Below are positions 25,776 to 34,887 of a DNA stretch of 64,000 nt, in pieces. Under the pieces are notes generated by a model. That model did not search any database. It saw only the letters and a list, made by a program, of their open reading frames with translations, and had not been told where the DNA came from. This stretch comes from Bacillota bacterium (GTDB taxonomy: Bacteria > Bacillota > Clostridia > Christensenellales > UBA1242), in assembly GCA_009784375.1 (NCBI GenBank), contig WRBV01000003.1, positions 1-64,000 on the forward strand. Reading direction: 5' to 3'. Both the position numbers and the translations under genes were made by a program. Positions within the stretch are counted from its first letter, which is position 1, and the number at the start of each line of letters is the position of its first letter.

Positions 25776-26417
25776 ATGGAACAAAGCGAAAAAGTAAACG
25801 AAATATTTGAATATTTAACCGAAATGTTTGGTGAGGCTCCTGAATGTGAATTGAATTATGAATCAGACATTCAATTAATGGTTGCAATTATCTTGTCGGC
25901 GCAATGTACTGATAAACGCGTTAATATTGTTACGAAAACTTTGTTTAAAAAATATAAGGATGTTCATGACTTTGCGAATGCAGATATGGATGAATTGGGT
26001 CAAGATATCTATTCGACTGGGTTTTACAAGAACAAGTCACGCAATATAATTGCAATGGCAAAAGAAGTCATAGGTAAACACGGCGGAGTAATTCCAAAAG
26101 ATATGGATGAATTGACAAAGCTGGCGGGTGTGGGTCGTAAAACAGCATCTGTGTTCATGGCGGAATTTTACGATATTCCTGCAATTGCGGTTGATACACA
26201 CGTTATAAGGGTTGGCAATAGGCTAGGTCTTACAGAATCAAAAAATCCAATAGTTATTGAACGAGACTTGAAACAAATCTTTGATGAAAGAAATTGGGCA
26301 GCCTATCATTTTTATCTGGTGTTATTTGGTCGGTATTTTTGTGTGGCTCGAAATCCAAAGTGTGAAGAATGTCGTATTAAAGAATTTTGTAAACACTATA
26401 ATAAAGTGATACACTAG
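25776..26417 (+). CDS. nth: Endonuclease III (DNA glycosylase/AP lyase)
   Basis: 213 residues, normal size. Helix-hairpin-helix LAGVGRKTASVF with the catalytic Lys, the catalytic Asp in AVDTHVIRVGNRLG, and a C-terminal iron-sulfur loop with four Cys (CVARNPKCEECRIKEFC). It removes oxidised pyrimidines in base excision repair. obgE starts 4 bases after its stop, so the two form an operon. Confidence 0.97.
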   Translation: MEQSEKVNEIFEYLTEMFGEAPECELNYESDIQLMVAIILSAQCTDKRVNIVTKTLFKKYKDVHDFANADMDELGQDIYSTGFYKNKSRNIIAMAKEVIGKHGGVIPKDMDELTKLAGVGRKTASVFMAEFYDIPAIAVDTHVIRVGNRLGLTESKNPIVIERDLKQIFDERNWAAYHFYLVLFGRYFCVARNPKCEECRIKEFCKHYNKVIH

Positions 26418-26421
26418 GGAC

Positions 26422-27696
26422 ATGTTTTTAGATAAAGTAACAATTACGATAAAGGCGGGTAATGGTGGTAACGGTCATGTCAGCTTTTTTCGTGACAAGA
26501 TGACCATGCATGGTGGTCCTGATGGCGGTAATGGTGGCAAGGGTGGCGATGTTGTTTTTGTTGGGACAACGCGAGAAGATAACCTTGTAAATTTTCGTTA
26601 TACAAAGAAATTCTTTGCTGGGGACGGTGTTAACGGTGGCAAGCGAAATATGTACGGTGCAGGTGGTGTGCCAATGTTAATTCCAGTTCCACTTGGTACT
26701 CGAGTTTATAAATTACTTGAAGACGGTAAAGAGGGCAAGGAACTGCTTGCAGATATTGTGAAAGAGGGTCAAGAATTTCGGGCTTTGCGTGGTGGGGCGG
26801 GTGGTCTTGGTAATGCTGCGTTTGCTACTGCGAAAAAGAAGACTCCCAATTTTTCACAGACGGGTATTGTTACAAAGCCGTACCAGGTTCGGCTTGAATT
26901 AAATACCATTGCAGACGTAGGTTTGGTTGGGTTTCCAAACGTTGGTAAATCAAGTATATTATCGGTAATAAGTCGGGCAAATCCAAAGATTGGAAACTAT
27001 CATTTTACAACATTGCACCCGAACGTTGGGATTACAAATATCTTGGACAAGAACATGATTGTTGCCGATATTCCAGGGCTTATTGAAAATGCAAGCGATG
27101 GTGTTGGGCTTGGACATGATTTTTTGCGACATGTTATGAGAACGCGTTTGCTTGTTCATGTTGTGGATATTGCACAAGTTGATGGAAGATGTGCCGTGGA
27201 AGATTTCGAGGTTATTAATCGTGAACTTGGTAACTTTTCGGATGAGCTTGGGAAAAAACCGCAAATTGTGGCATTGAATAAATGTGATGTTGCGGACGCA
27301 AAGAATATAAGTGCTTTCAAAAAGAAATATGGTAAGAAATACAAAATTTTCGAGATAAGTGCGGCAACAAATGATGGCGTAAAGGAATTGTTCAAAGAGA
27401 CTGCAATAATGTTGCAGGATATTCCAAGACCCGATGTTGCAGTTCCGTTTGCGACATTGGAAGAGCGTGTTGATAAAAACGAATTCCATGTTCGAGTTGA
27501 AAACGGTGAATTCATTGTCGAAGGACCAATGATTGATAATTTGATACGTGGAGTTGTATTAAGTGATACCGAAAGTAATTACTATTTCCAAAGAAGAATA
27601 GTTGACAGCGGTATTGTTGATGAATTAAAAAAACAAGGGATGAAGCAAGGTGACACGGTGCATATCAAGGATATAGAGTTCGAGTGGGTGGAGTAA
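26422..27696 (+). CDS. obgE: GTPase Obg/CgtA
   Basis: 424 residues. The glycine-rich Obg fold (about 1-158), a G domain with P-loop GFPNVGKSS near 171, DIPG and NKCD motifs, and the C-terminal OCT domain (about 350-424) are all present. Obg binds the 50S subunit and links growth with stress and, in Bacillus, sporulation entry. Only AGGGAC precedes the ATG, so initiation may depend on coupling with nth. Confidence 0.97.
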   Translation: MFLDKVTITIKAGNGGNGHVSFFRDKMTMHGGPDGGNGGKGGDVVFVGTTREDNLVNFRYTKKFFAGDGVNGGKRNMYGAGGVPMLIPVPLGTRVYKLLEDGKEGKELLADIVKEGQEFRALRGGAGGLGNAAFATAKKKTPNFSQTGIVTKPYQVRLELNTIADVGLVGFPNVGKSSILSVISRANPKIGNYHFTTLHPNVGITNILDKNMIVADIPGLIENASDGVGLGHDFLRHVMRTRLLVHVVDIAQVDGRCAVEDFEVINRELGNFSDELGKKPQIVALNKCDVADAKNISAFKKKYGKKYKIFEISAATNDGVKELFKETAIMLQDIPRPDVAVPFATLEERVDKNEFHVRVENGEFIVEGPMIDNLIRGVVLSDTESNYYFQRRIVDSGIVDELKKQGMKQGDTVHIKDIEFEWVE

Positions 27697-27705
27697 TATA
27701 AGTAT

Positions 27706-27731
27706 GTCATCCCGAATGGAGTCGGGATGAC
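27706..27731. repeat. Perfect stem-loop of the GTCATCCCGA type
   Basis: GTCATCCCGA and TCGGGATGAC are 10-bp perfect arms around ATGGAG. It resembles the dispersed GTCATCC repeats elsewhere in the window and may end the nth-obgE transcript, though the T run is missing. Confidence 0.6.
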
Positions 27732-27781
27732 AAAGGCTGATGTATTGCTATAAATGATTTCTCGTTTTCTCATTTGTGTTA

Positions 27782-27787
27782 TATAAT
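27782..27787 (+). promoter_or_regulatory. -10 box of sepF, leaderless type
   Basis: A perfect TATAAT ends 5 bases before the ATG at 27793; the -35 (TTTCTC region) is weak. No purine-rich site precedes the start. Confidence 0.55.
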
Positions 27788-27792
27788 ATCGC

Positions 27793-28197
27793 ATGGGACT
27801 AATGAAGTTAATTACAAAAGGCTTTCGCGTTGAAGGTAAAAATAAAAAATATGTGGAAGAATTCGAGCAGGTTGAGATTCCACAACCAATGATGGAATCG
27901 CTTGATCATTCAAGTGCATTCCAAGGGCAATTTGACCACATGTTGGGTGGGCAAAGTATTGGTAATCGTAATATACTTGTGATTACTCCAGCGACTAATC
28001 AAGACATCGCACGTATAGTCGAGAACCTGCAGAATAACGAAGCTTGTGTTATTGATTTGGAAAAGGTCGCCGTGGTTGATGCTCAAAGACGGTTAGATTT
28101 TTTAAGTGGTGTTATCTGTGCATTGAACGGACACATCAAGCCACTTGATGCGCATAAATATATTTTGACCCCACAGGGACTTGGCGTCGTTCGGTAG
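27793..28197 (+). CDS. sepF: Cell division protein SepF
   Basis: 134 residues. An N-terminal amphipathic stretch (MGLMKLITKGF) fits the membrane-binding helix, followed by a linker and the SepF core: ILVITPATNQDIARIVENL, then RRLDFLSGVICALNGHIKPLD, close to the family's IDFLSG-x-x-YALDG pattern. SepF anchors FtsZ and helps build the division septum in Gram-positive bacteria. The stop codon lies inside the 5' arm of a 19-bp inverted repeat. Confidence 0.9.
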   Translation: MGLMKLITKGFRVEGKNKKYVEEFEQVEIPQPMMESLDHSSAFQGQFDHMLGGQSIGNRNILVITPATNQDIARIVENLQNNEACVIDLEKVAVVDAQRRLDFLSGVICALNGHIKPLDAHKYILTPQGLGVVR

Positions 28198-28340
28198 CAA
28201 AAGCACGATGCTGGTCGACACTTTTTCCGTTTCACTTCTTCAGAGCCCTTGTCAATACGAATGTATTGCCCGCGGACTCTTCATCGCTAAGCAAAAAAAC
28301 TTGACTGACCATCAGCGTACGTTTGCTACCGAACGGCGCC
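28183..28340. ncRNA. Large hairpin element overlapping the sepF stop, possible structured RNA
   Basis: Arms 28183-28201 and 28322-28340 form a 19-bp stem that is perfect except for one position, a G-U pair in the + strand RNA and a C-A mismatch in the - strand RNA, which favours + strand function. A GGUC/GACC continuation follows inside. Two facing 25-base unpaired sides then lead to an inner AGAG..CC/GG..CUCU stem capped by CAAUAC-GAAU-GUAUUG. No T run, no ORF. The layout (closing stem, large bubble, apical stem) recalls 6S RNA but I cannot confirm that. It may instead be the leader of the 28367 gene or a mobile palindrome. Confidence 0.45.
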
Positions 28341-28366
28341 TGGGCGTGGTTAGATAAAAGGAATTT

Positions 28367-28669
28367 ATGAACGCAATTTATTATGTTTCGTACAAGTTGA
28401 AAAAAGACGTCGATGTTGCCGAATTTTTGGATGTATCAAAGAAATTGAATGATGGATATATTTCAAAGCAAAAGGGTTACATATCATGGAAGCAATTGAA
28501 CCATGGGGAAACTTGGGCGGATATGTTGATTTTTGAGAGTATGGAAGATCTGCAGAACTTTCAAAATAATTCGAATAACCCAGACGAGTTGGCGTTAAAG
28601 TTTTATTCGTTTATAAACTTGCCAAGTTGCAAATTTCATCCGTACACAGTTGAAGTAGACCACAAATAA
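28367..28669 (+). CDS. Small protein resembling ABM-type dimeric alpha/beta-barrel domains
   Basis: 100 residues. The pattern of a beta strand (IYYVSYKLK), helix, a GYISWKQL strand, then WADMLIFESMEDLQNF resembles antibiotic-biosynthesis-monooxygenase-like ferredoxin folds, including the typical Trp before the last strand-helix. This is a fold-level guess; substrate unknown. AAAGGAATTT gives a ribosome binding site, so its mRNA has a leader, which would include the hairpin at 28183-28340. A terminator follows. Confidence 0.6.
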   Translation: MNAIYYVSYKLKKDVDVAEFLDVSKKLNDGYISKQKGYISWKQLNHGETWADMLIFESMEDLQNFQNNSNNPDELALKFYSFINLPSCKFHPYTVEVDHK

Positions 28670-28688
28670 TCTAACCGCCAATACATTG

Positions 28689-28717
28689 CAAAAATCGTCA
28701 AGAATGGCGATTTTTTT
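28689..28717 (+). terminator. Terminator after the ABM-like gene
   Basis: AAAAATCG and CGATTTTTTT arms around TCAAGAATGG. Confidence 0.85.
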
Positions 28718-28773
28718 GTGTTTATGTTCTAGTACTCTTGCGTCATGCATAAATTTACATAAAGGGGAGATCT

Positions 28774-29616
28774 GTGACCATTTATATTGAAAATGCGATT
28801 ATTGACAACATGGTTATTAATTCCTTGTTGTTGTATTTTGTTTTCAAGACTATTAAACAAACGCCGCCGCGATGGAGGATTTTGGCAAGTGCTTTGATAG
28901 GAACGGGATTTGCATTGATTATGCCGCTTCTTACCTTTGACGGGGTGTTGGCGGTGGCTGTGCGGTTGTTTATTGGGGCATTGATGGTGTTTATTGTGCA
29001 ACACCGTTCGGTCAAGCGTTATGTGTTGTTTTATTTGATATTCCTTGCATATACATTTGCGTTTGGCGGGGCGGTATACGGAATTTTGTTCATGATGATG
29101 GATACGCATTCGGGGCTTCAATACTTTACATATAATTCGAGTGTTTCGATTGGCTTGGTCATTGGGGTAGTGGTTGCCTTTGCATTGTTGATGAGGTTGT
29201 TTATCAAGTTCCTTAACGTACGGCATAGCATAAGCAATCATTTGCGTGACGTGGTAATTCATCACAGGGGCGAACAGTTTAAGATTCTAAGTTACATGGA
29301 TACGGGAAATCGATTAACAGATCCAGAGAGTGGAGCACCAGTAGTTGTTATAAGTCTTAGTTTGTTTCTTAAAATGTTTCCCGATATAAGTCCAGACAGA
29401 ATATTGCTGAACAAACTTGAGAAAGAGGGAATAGAGGAGGGCAAGTATATAAATTTTTCGACCGTTGCAGGCAAGAGCAAAATGTTTACATTTAAGCCAT
29501 CCAAGCTAGAAATTATCAAAGGAAAAACATGTGACAAGGTACGGCTTGGGGTGAGTATGAAGGGATTTAAGGATGTAGTCAAATATGATGCATTGCTAAA
29601 CGCAAGTCTTGTTTGA
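28774..29616 (+). CDS. spoIIGA: SpoIIGA, pro-sigma-E processing aspartic protease
   Basis: 280 residues starting at GTG behind AAAGGGGAG. The N-terminal half has five hydrophobic segments (about 10-28, 35-52, 58-76, 82-108, 125-148); the C-terminal half carries YMDTGNRLTDPESGAPVVV, the retroviral-like aspartic protease motif DTGN-x-L-x-DP. In Bacillus SpoIIGA sits in the septal membrane, is activated by SpoIIR, and removes the pro-sequence of sigma-E in the mother cell. sigE follows, as in all spoIIG operons. Confidence 0.93.
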   Translation: MTIYIENAIIDNMVINSLLLYFVFKTIKQTPPRWRILASALIGTGFALIMPLLTFDGVLAVAVRLFIGALMVFIVQHRSVKRYVLFYLIFLAYTFAFGGAVYGILFMMMDTHSGLQYFTYNSSVSIGLVIGVVVAFALLMRLFIKFLNVRHSISNHLRDVVIHHRGEQFKILSYMDTGNRLTDPESGAPVVVISLSLFLKMFPDISPDRILLNKLEKEGIEEGKYINFSTVAGKSKMFTFKPSKLEIIKGKTCDKVRLGVSMKGFKDVVKYDALLNASLV

Positions 29617-29736
29617 CGGTATCTTTTTGCCAACTTCATCGTCAGTCCGCTTGCCAATATTACCTATATTGGCTTTGCGAACTTTCTTGAATTGGACAAA
29701 AACTACTCGTCAAACGATTTATGTAAAGGAGACAAA

Positions 29737-30456
29737 ATGAACTTATTTAAAAAGGCAATTAAACTATTTGATGAAATTACTACACTTGACCTTTGGGAAG
29801 ATGATTTTGTGTTCTTTATTAATGGAACCGAAGCTTTGGCACGACCGTTGCCAAAGGATGAGGAAGAAATATTATTACAAGAGCTTCATCTTGGTAAACC
29901 CGAGACCAAGCAAGAATTAATCGAGCACAATTTGCGATTGGTTGTTTATATTGCGAAAAAATTCGAGAATACGGGCTTGGATATCGAGGACCTTATAAGT
30001 GTGGGATCGATTGGTTTGATAAAGGCGGTGAACTCGTTCCAATATGACCGTAATATTAAATTGGCTACTTATTCAAGTCGTTGTATTGAAAACGAGATAT
30101 TAATGCATCTTCGAAAGGTTATGAAGAATCGAGGTGATGTTTCTATAGACGAGCCAATAAATACAGACAGCGACGGTACCGAGATAAACCTTGGTGATGT
30201 TGTCGCGGTTCAATTAGATGCGGTCCCAGATGAAATAGACACAAGTGTCGAAAAGAATCTTTTGTGGCTTGCAATTAATAAATTAGGAATACGTGAACAA
30301 GAGATTATGCAGCTTCGATTTGGGTTAACGGGTGGAGATGAGAGAACGCAAAAGGAGGTTGCAGAGATGCTTTCAATATCGCAAAGTTATATAAGTCGAT
30401 TAGAAAAGAAGATAATTGCACGGTTGAAGAGAGAAATGAAAAAGATAGATAATTGA
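29737..30456 (+). CDS. sigE: Sporulation sigma factor sigma-E
   Basis: 239 residues from the ATG behind AAAGGAGAC. The first roughly 25 residues form the pro-sequence. Family hallmarks: ALARPLPKDEEEILLQEL, NLRLVVYIAKKFENTGLDIEDLISVGSIGLIKAVNSF (region 2), VSIDEP, and the region-4 stretch EIMQLRFGLTGGDERTQKEVAEMLSISQSYISRLEKKI. It directs early mother-cell transcription. The sigG gene that usually follows is absent; instead a short gap leads to an unrelated lipoprotein gene. Confidence 0.95.
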   Translation: MNLFKKAIKLFDEITTLDLWEDDFVFFINGTEALARPLPKDEEEILLQELHLGKPETKQELIEHNLRLVVYIAKKFENTGLDIEDLISVGSIGLIKAVNSFQYDRNIKLATYSSRCIENEILMHLRKVMKNRGDVSIDEPINTDSDGTEINLGDVVAVQLDAVPDEIDTSVEKNLLWLAINKLGIREQEIMQLRFGLTGGDERTQKEVAEMLSISQSYISRLEKKIIARLKREMKKIDN

Positions 30457-30497
30457 GGAAGTCGGATAGCGAAGCGTAAAAAATGTAACTTATGTAT

Positions 30498-30526
30498 TTG
30501 TAGAATTTCTTGATTATGCGTATATT
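30498..30526 (+). promoter_or_regulatory. Lipoprotein promoter, leaderless type
   Basis: TTGTAG (30498-30503), 17 bp, TATATT (30521-30526), 6 bases, ATG at 30533. Confidence 0.65.
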
Positions 30527-30532
30527 ACTGTA

Positions 30533-30946
30533 ATGAAAAAACTGTTTATAATTCCGTTGGTTGTTATGGTTTTGATTCCAAGTTTTTTGTTGAGTGGTTG
30601 TTTCGGTGGTAGCAACAATATATCCCATGGCGATATTGTTGGTACATGGCGGCATGTGCGAACCAATAACACAGAATTAACTGGTGTTTATATTACGCTT
30701 GCTGACAGCGGTGTTTTCACAAGGATTCCAGCCGATGGCTCGACCCCAGGAACATGGAGTATTTCGGGGAATGTACTCACAATCCCAGTAATGCATAGTA
30801 CCCAATCGCAACCAACCCCAGTACGAATTGATGGTGATTGGACAGCAAGGTTAAGTAATAGTAATAATACATTGACGCTTAATCGAAGAGTTGGCGGAAG
30901 TATTGCAAATCAAACCAATATTCGGTGGGTTCTTGAGCGAGTGTAA
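30533..30946 (+). CDS. Lipoprotein, lipocalin-like C-terminal domain possible
   Basis: 137 residues. A signal peptide with a lipobox LLSGC at about residues 19-23 marks it as a lipid-anchored extracellular protein. The mature part begins with IVGTWRHV and alternates short strands (GVFTRIPADGS, TWSISGNVLTI, NNTLTLNR), a pattern seen in small lipocalin-like or DUF-type lipoproteins of gut Firmicutes. Function unknown. The start is fixed by the promoter immediately upstream. Confidence 0.75.
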   Translation: MKKLFIIPLVVMVLIPSFLLSGCFGGSNNISHGDIVGTWRHVRTNNTELTGVYITLADSGVFTRIPADGSTPGTWSISGNVLTIPVMHSTQSQPTPVRIDGDWTARLSNSNNTLTLNRRVGGSIANQTNIRWVLERV

Positions 30947-30994
30947 TATTATCATAGAATTAATTAATAAACAATATTAAATAAAGTGCAGAAC

Positions 30995-31023
30995 TTGACT
31001 TTTCGTGTATGTTAAATTATAAT
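30995..31023 (+). promoter_or_regulatory. Promoter of the 172-residue membrane protein, leaderless type
   Basis: TTGACT (30995-31000), 17 bp, TATAAT (31018-31023), 7 bases, ATG at 31031. Confidence 0.75.
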
Positions 31024-31030
31024 CCAAGCA

Positions 31031-31549
31031 ATGGAAGAAAAACAAAATGGGTATACCAATGACCTTTTGAAAAGGATTGTACGAGGTTTTTATATTGGTC
31101 TAGCAGTTGGTGTGATTGGCGGATATGGAATGCAAGCAATGTCTGATGAGCAGGATTTTGAGATGCCAACAAGACCTATGTTGGCTGGATCACTTTTGGG
31201 AACTTTTGCTGGGTGCGCTTCGATTAAGTTAAGTTTGCGCAGGCGTAGGAGCAAGCTTGAAGATTCTTTAGTCGAAGATCTCTCGTTAAGGTATTGTGAA
31301 TTTTCTGATAAGATTATGTTGGAATTTCCATATGGAAATCCAGACCCAGAAATAAGTGAAGCAAATTATGAAAAGGTTGAAACAGCTTCAAAGCAATTTA
31401 AGTTAAAGAGTCAACATGCTTTTGATAGTGCAATAGGAGTTTTCGACCAAAATATCAATGATGGGGACGATAACGGGTATAAAAATGCCGAGTCACTTGC
31501 AATGCGAAATTTTGAATTCAAGATGAATACTATAATTCTCGAGAAATAA
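31031..31549 (+). CDS. Hypothetical protein with two glycine-rich membrane helices
   Basis: 172 residues. Two hydrophobic segments (about 15-35 and 52-70) with GxxxG-type spacing, separated by an acidic loop, form a helical hairpin, followed by Arg/Lys-rich LRRRRSK and a roughly 100-residue helical soluble tail. The positive charges after helix 2 suggest that both ends are cytoplasmic. No family recognised. Single gene between its own promoter and rplS. Confidence 0.65.
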   Translation: MEEKQNGYTNDLLKRIVRGFYIGLAVGVIGGYGMQAMSDEQDFEMPTRPMLAGSLLGTFAGCASIKLSLRRRRSKLEDSLVEDLSLRYCEFSDKIMLEFPYGNPDPEISEANYEKVETASKQFKLKSQHAFDSAIGVFDQNINDGDDNGYKNAESLAMRNFEFKMNTIILEK

Positions 31550-31572
31550 GTTTGTCGAATTGAAAAAACCAC

Positions 31573-31601
31573 TTGCCAAGATGTTTTATTGGGTGTATAA
31601 T
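31573..31601 (+). promoter_or_regulatory. rplS promoter
   Basis: TTGCCA (31573-31578), 17 bp, TATAAT (31596-31601). A leader of about 25 nt with TTAGGAGAA precedes the ATG at 31633, so this gene is not leaderless. Confidence 0.8.
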
Positions 31602-31632
31602 CCTATGTTATAGAGTACATTTAGGAGAAGAC

Positions 31633-32076
31633 ATGAATTTAGTTGAACTTATTGAAAAGGAACAAATTGTAAAAGAGGCACCGCAATTCAACGTAGGTGA
31701 CACCGTAAAGGTTCACTTTAAAATTGTGGAAGGAAACAAAGAACGTGTCCAGGTTTTTGAGGGACTTGTTATTGCACGTAAAAATGGCGGAATTCGCGAG
31801 ACTTTTACCGTACGTAAAATAAGCTTTGGTGTAGGTGTCGAAAGAACATTCCCAGTTCACAGCCCACGTATCGACAAAGTCGAAGTTATCCGTGAAGGTG
31901 CGGTTCGTCGTGCTAAGCTTTATTATATTCGTGACCTTACTGGTAAAGCTGCGACTCGTGTAAAAGAAAAGAAACAGGTTAAAGGTGCCGAAAAAGCACC
32001 AGTAAAAAAAGCACCAACCAAGAAAGTAGCCGAGAAAAAAGTTGAAGAAAAGATTGAAACACCAGCAGCCGAGTAA
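31633..32076 (+). CDS. rplS: 50S ribosomal protein L19
   Basis: 147 residues. L19 core through [22 protein letters not shown] (about residue 107), then a roughly 40-residue Lys/Ala/Glu/Val-rich tail not found in standard L19 (about 115 residues). The ATG at 31633 has TTAGGAG; upstream in-frame codons overlap the promoter and are not used. L19 lies at the 30S-50S interface. Followed by a terminator. Confidence 0.97.
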   Translation: MNLVELIEKEQIVKEAPQFNVGDTVKVHFKIVEGNKERVQVFEGLVIARKNGGIRETFTVRKISFGVGVERTFPVHSPRIDKVEVIREGAVRRAKLYYIRDLTGKAATRVKEKKQVKGAEKAPVKKAPTKKVAEKKVEEKIETPAAE

Positions 32077-32090
32077 TAATTAATTCAACA

Positions 32091-32114
32091 AAAAAAGGCT
32101 ACCAAGCCTTTTTT
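32091..32114 (+). terminator. Terminator after rplS
   Basis: AAAAAAGGC / GCCTTTTTT arms around TACCAA. Confidence 0.9.
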
Positions 32115-32138
32115 CAAGTATTTAAAAGGGGAAAACAT

Positions 32139-32681
32139 ATGAATCCATGGCATGACATAAGTGATGAAAGAATAAAGCCCGAGGAATTTCTTTCGGTAAT
32201 CGAAATTCCAAAAGGATCAAAACACAAATATGAAATTGACAAAGAATCGGGAATGTTATTTTATGACCGCCTTTTTGTTTGCAGTATGATTTATCCTGCG
32301 AACTATGGTTTCATTCCAAGAACATTGTCCGAGGATGGCGATGCTCTTGATGTGTTGGTATTGGGGAACGAGGTCATGCCGCCTTTGACACTTATTAAAT
32401 GCGCGCCTATTGGTGTTATCGAGATGATTGACAATGGCGAGATGGATGAAAAAATTATTGCGGTGCCATTGTACAAAAATTCAAGACCAGCCGAAAAGTA
32501 TAAAGACATAACCGACTTGCAAAAATATATGATGGAAGATATCAAGCACTTTGTTATACATTACAAAGATTTGGAAAAAGATAACCAAGTCAAAATCAAT
32601 GCAATTAAAGGCAAAGAAGATGCTATGAAAATTATAGTTGATGCAAAAAAGCGTTATAAATCAAAGTTTTTACTTGCATAG
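32139..32681 (+). CDS. ppa: Family I soluble inorganic pyrophosphatase
   Basis: 180 residues. Family I signatures: IPKGSKHKYEIDKESG, the YPANYGFIPRT loop and DGDALDVLVLG with the metal-binding Asp residues. It hydrolyses cytosolic PPi to phosphate. RBS AAAGGGGAA. A membrane pyrophosphatase gene starts 63 bases downstream, an unusual pairing of two enzymes for the same substrate. Confidence 0.96.
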   Translation: MNPWHDISDERIKPEEFLSVIEIPKGSKHKYEIDKESGMLFYDRLFVCSMIYPANYGFIPRTLSEDGDALDVLVLGNEVMPPLTLIKCAPIGVIEMIDNGEMDEKIIAVPLYKNSRPAEKYKDITDLQKYMMEDIKHFVIHYKDLEKDNQVKINAIKGKEDAMKIIVDAKKRYKSKFLLA

Positions 32682-32744
32682 ATTAAATCTGTGTGTTATT
32701 TTGTTATTCATAGACGAGTCCGAATTAATCCAAGGGAGGAAGTC

Positions 32745-34823
32745 ATGGATTTTTGGCCATTGTTCATTGTTATAGGTGCTGTTTTACTTACTGTTGGTTT
32801 TATTGTCTTTTTGATATTTAGAATCAGAAAACAAAAAGTCGAAGAACCCAAAATTAAAGAGGTTCAAGGTTATATAAAAGAGGGGGCAATGGCCTTCTTG
32901 AAACGGGAATACAAAATTCTCGCTATTATTGTGGTTGGTCTTGCAATCTTGATTGGTGTGTTCCTGAATGTGCAAGATTATCGTTTGAGTGGTCTTGCAA
33001 CGGCAGTTAGTTTCGTTGTTGGTGCGATTTTATCGGCACTTGCTGGATTCATTGGTATGCGTACGGCAACAGATGCTAATGGTCGTACGGCACAGGCTGC
33101 AAAGAACAGCGGAATGAAGGGTGCACTTGGTATTTCGTTTGCGGGCGGAACTATTATGGGTCTTGTTGTTGCCGCTCTTGGATTGCTTGGGTTGTCATCT
33201 TTAATTCTTATCTTTTATGCGATTTACGGAAATATCTCGGTCGTAATCACAGTTGTTACTGGATTTGGTCTTGGTGCTGGTATTATTGGTTTGTTTGCTC
33301 GTGTTGGTGGCGGAATATATACAAAGGCTGCTGACGTTGGGGCAGACCTTGTTGGTAAGGTTGAAAAAGGCATTCCAGAAGACGACCCACGTAACCCAGC
33401 AACAATTGCAGATAACGTTGGTGATAACGTTGGTGATGTGGCGGGAATGGGTGCCGACTTGTTTGAGAGTCTTGTTGTAAGTATTATCGCAACAATGTCT
33501 TTGGCAACTATTGGCGGCATGGTAGGATTTTCGGCAAGCGTTGTTAACTTGGTATTATTTCCATTGCTTATTGGTGCAGGTGGTCTTGTTGCGTCAATTA
33601 TCGGAAGTCTCTTTGTTCGTGGTAATAAAAACCCATCACTACGACTTCGGATTGGACAATATGTTTCGGCAGGTGTAAGTGCGCTTATAACACTTGGTAT
33701 AAGTTTAATCTTGTTTAATAATGCATTGCCGTTCGTTGCTGTTGTACTTGGTAATGTTGTTGGTCTTGCGATTGGTCAAATTACAGAATACTATACATCT
33801 TCTTCATACAGACACATAAAATACATGAAAAGAATGAGCGGCACAGGACATGCCACAAATGTATTATCGGGCTTGTCAACAGGGATGCTGTCAACTGCAC
33901 TTCCTATGCTTGTTATTGGGGCTGCAATTATTGGTTCGTATTACCTTGCTGGTATGTATGGTATTGCACTTGCAGCTGTTGGAATGCTTTCTACTGTTGG
34001 ACTTACAATAGGTGTTGATGCATTTGGTGCGATATCTGATAATGCGGGTGGACTTGCCGAGATGGGTGGTCTTGACAAAAGTGTTCGTAAAATAACAGAC
34101 GAACTTGACGCCGTTGGTAATACTACTGCTGCTATTGGTAAAGGGTTTGCAATCGGCTCGGCTGCGTTAACATCACTTGCATTGTTTATTACGTTTATTG
34201 CATCGTTTTACACAATTACTGGTGTTGATATTACAGAAGCATTAAACCTTGCGAATCCAATTCTTATTGCAGGTTTACTGATCGGAGGTATGCTACCGTT
34301 CTTGTTCTCGTCTATGACAATTAAATCGGTAAGTAAAGCGGCAAATGATATGATAAAAGAAGTCCGACGCCAGTTCAAAGAAAAGCCAGGCATTATGGAA
34401 GGAACCGAGAAGCCTGATTACGCAAAGTGTGTTGATATATCAACAAAGGCTGCGTTACGTGAGATGATTGTTCCTGGATTGCTTGCGATATTTGCACCGA
34501 TTGCGGCTGGGATATTTATGGGTTATGTTGGCTTGGCTGGATTACTTGCGGGTGCGTTGGTGACTGGTATATTGATGGGGCTTTTCCAATCAAATGCTGG
34601 TGGTGCTTGGGATAATACAAAGAAATCGATTGAGGCTGATGGTGAAAAGGGAACAGACATTCATACTGCTGCGGTAACGGGTGACACGGTTGGTGACCCA
34701 TTTAAAGACACTTCTGGTCCTTCTTTGAACACTTTGATTAAATTGATGACTATTGTTGCTGTGGTGTTTATTCCAATTTTCGCGCTCATTGCAAATGGTC
34801 GTGGGATACTTGGTTTGTTTTAA
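32745..34823 (+). CDS. hppA: Membrane-bound ion-pumping pyrophosphatase, K+-dependent type
   Basis: 692 residues, about 16 membrane helices. The substrate-binding stretch [39 protein letters not shown] and the C-terminal [16 protein letters not shown] segment are intact. The K+-site region reads [18 protein letters not shown], with Ala and Gly where K+-independent enzymes have Lys and Thr, so it should be K+-dependent; many of these pump Na+ rather than, or together with, H+. The ATG at 32745 has CAAGGGAGGAAG. It couples PPi hydrolysis to a membrane ion gradient. Confidence 0.96.
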   Translation: MDFWPLFIVIGAVLLTVGFIVFLIFRIRKQKVEEPKIKEVQGYIKEGAMAFLKREYKILAIIVVGLAILIGVFLNVQDYRLSGLATAVSFVVGAILSALAGFIGMRTATDANGRTAQAAKNSGMKGALGISFAGGTIMGLVVAALGLLGLSSLILIFYAIYGNISVVITVVTGFGLGAGIIGLFARVGGGIYTKAADVGADLVGKVEKGIPEDDPRNPATIADNVGDNVGDVAGMGADLFESLVVSIIATMSLATIGGMVGFSASVVNLVLFPLLIGAGGLVASIIGSLFVRGNKNPSLRLRIGQYVSAGVSALITLGISLILFNNALPFVAVVLGNVVGLAIGQITEYYTSSSYRHIKYMKRMSGTGHATNVLSGLSTGMLSTALPMLVIGAAIIGSYYLAGMYGIALAAVGMLSTVGLTIGVDAFGAISDNAGGLAEMGGLDKSVRKITDELDAVGNTTAAIGKGFAIGSAALTSLALFITFIASFYTITGVDITEALNLANPILIAGLLIGGMLPFLFSSMTIKSVSKAANDMIKEVRRQFKEKPGIMEGTEKPDYAKCVDISTKAALREMIVPGLLAIFAPIAAGIFMGYVGLAGLLAGALVTGILMGLFQSNAGGAWDNTKKSIEADGEKGTDIHTAAVTGDTVGDPFKDTSGPSLNTLIKLMTIVAVVFIPIFALIANGRGILGLF

Positions 34824-34843
34824 TCTGAATCTTAATCAACTAT

Positions 34844-34865
34844 AAAAAGGCATAAAGCCTTTTTT
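34844..34865. terminator. Bidirectional terminator between hppA and the ATP-grasp gene
   Basis: AAAAAGGC / GCCTTTTT arms around ATAAA. Confidence 0.85.
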
Positions 34866-34887
34866 GTTTTGCAATATAATTTGTGCC

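Noticed and set aside
28183-28340. Firm identification as 6S RNA
   Set aside because: The outline fits but I see no conserved 6S bases I could swear to, and no convincing promoter on either strand.
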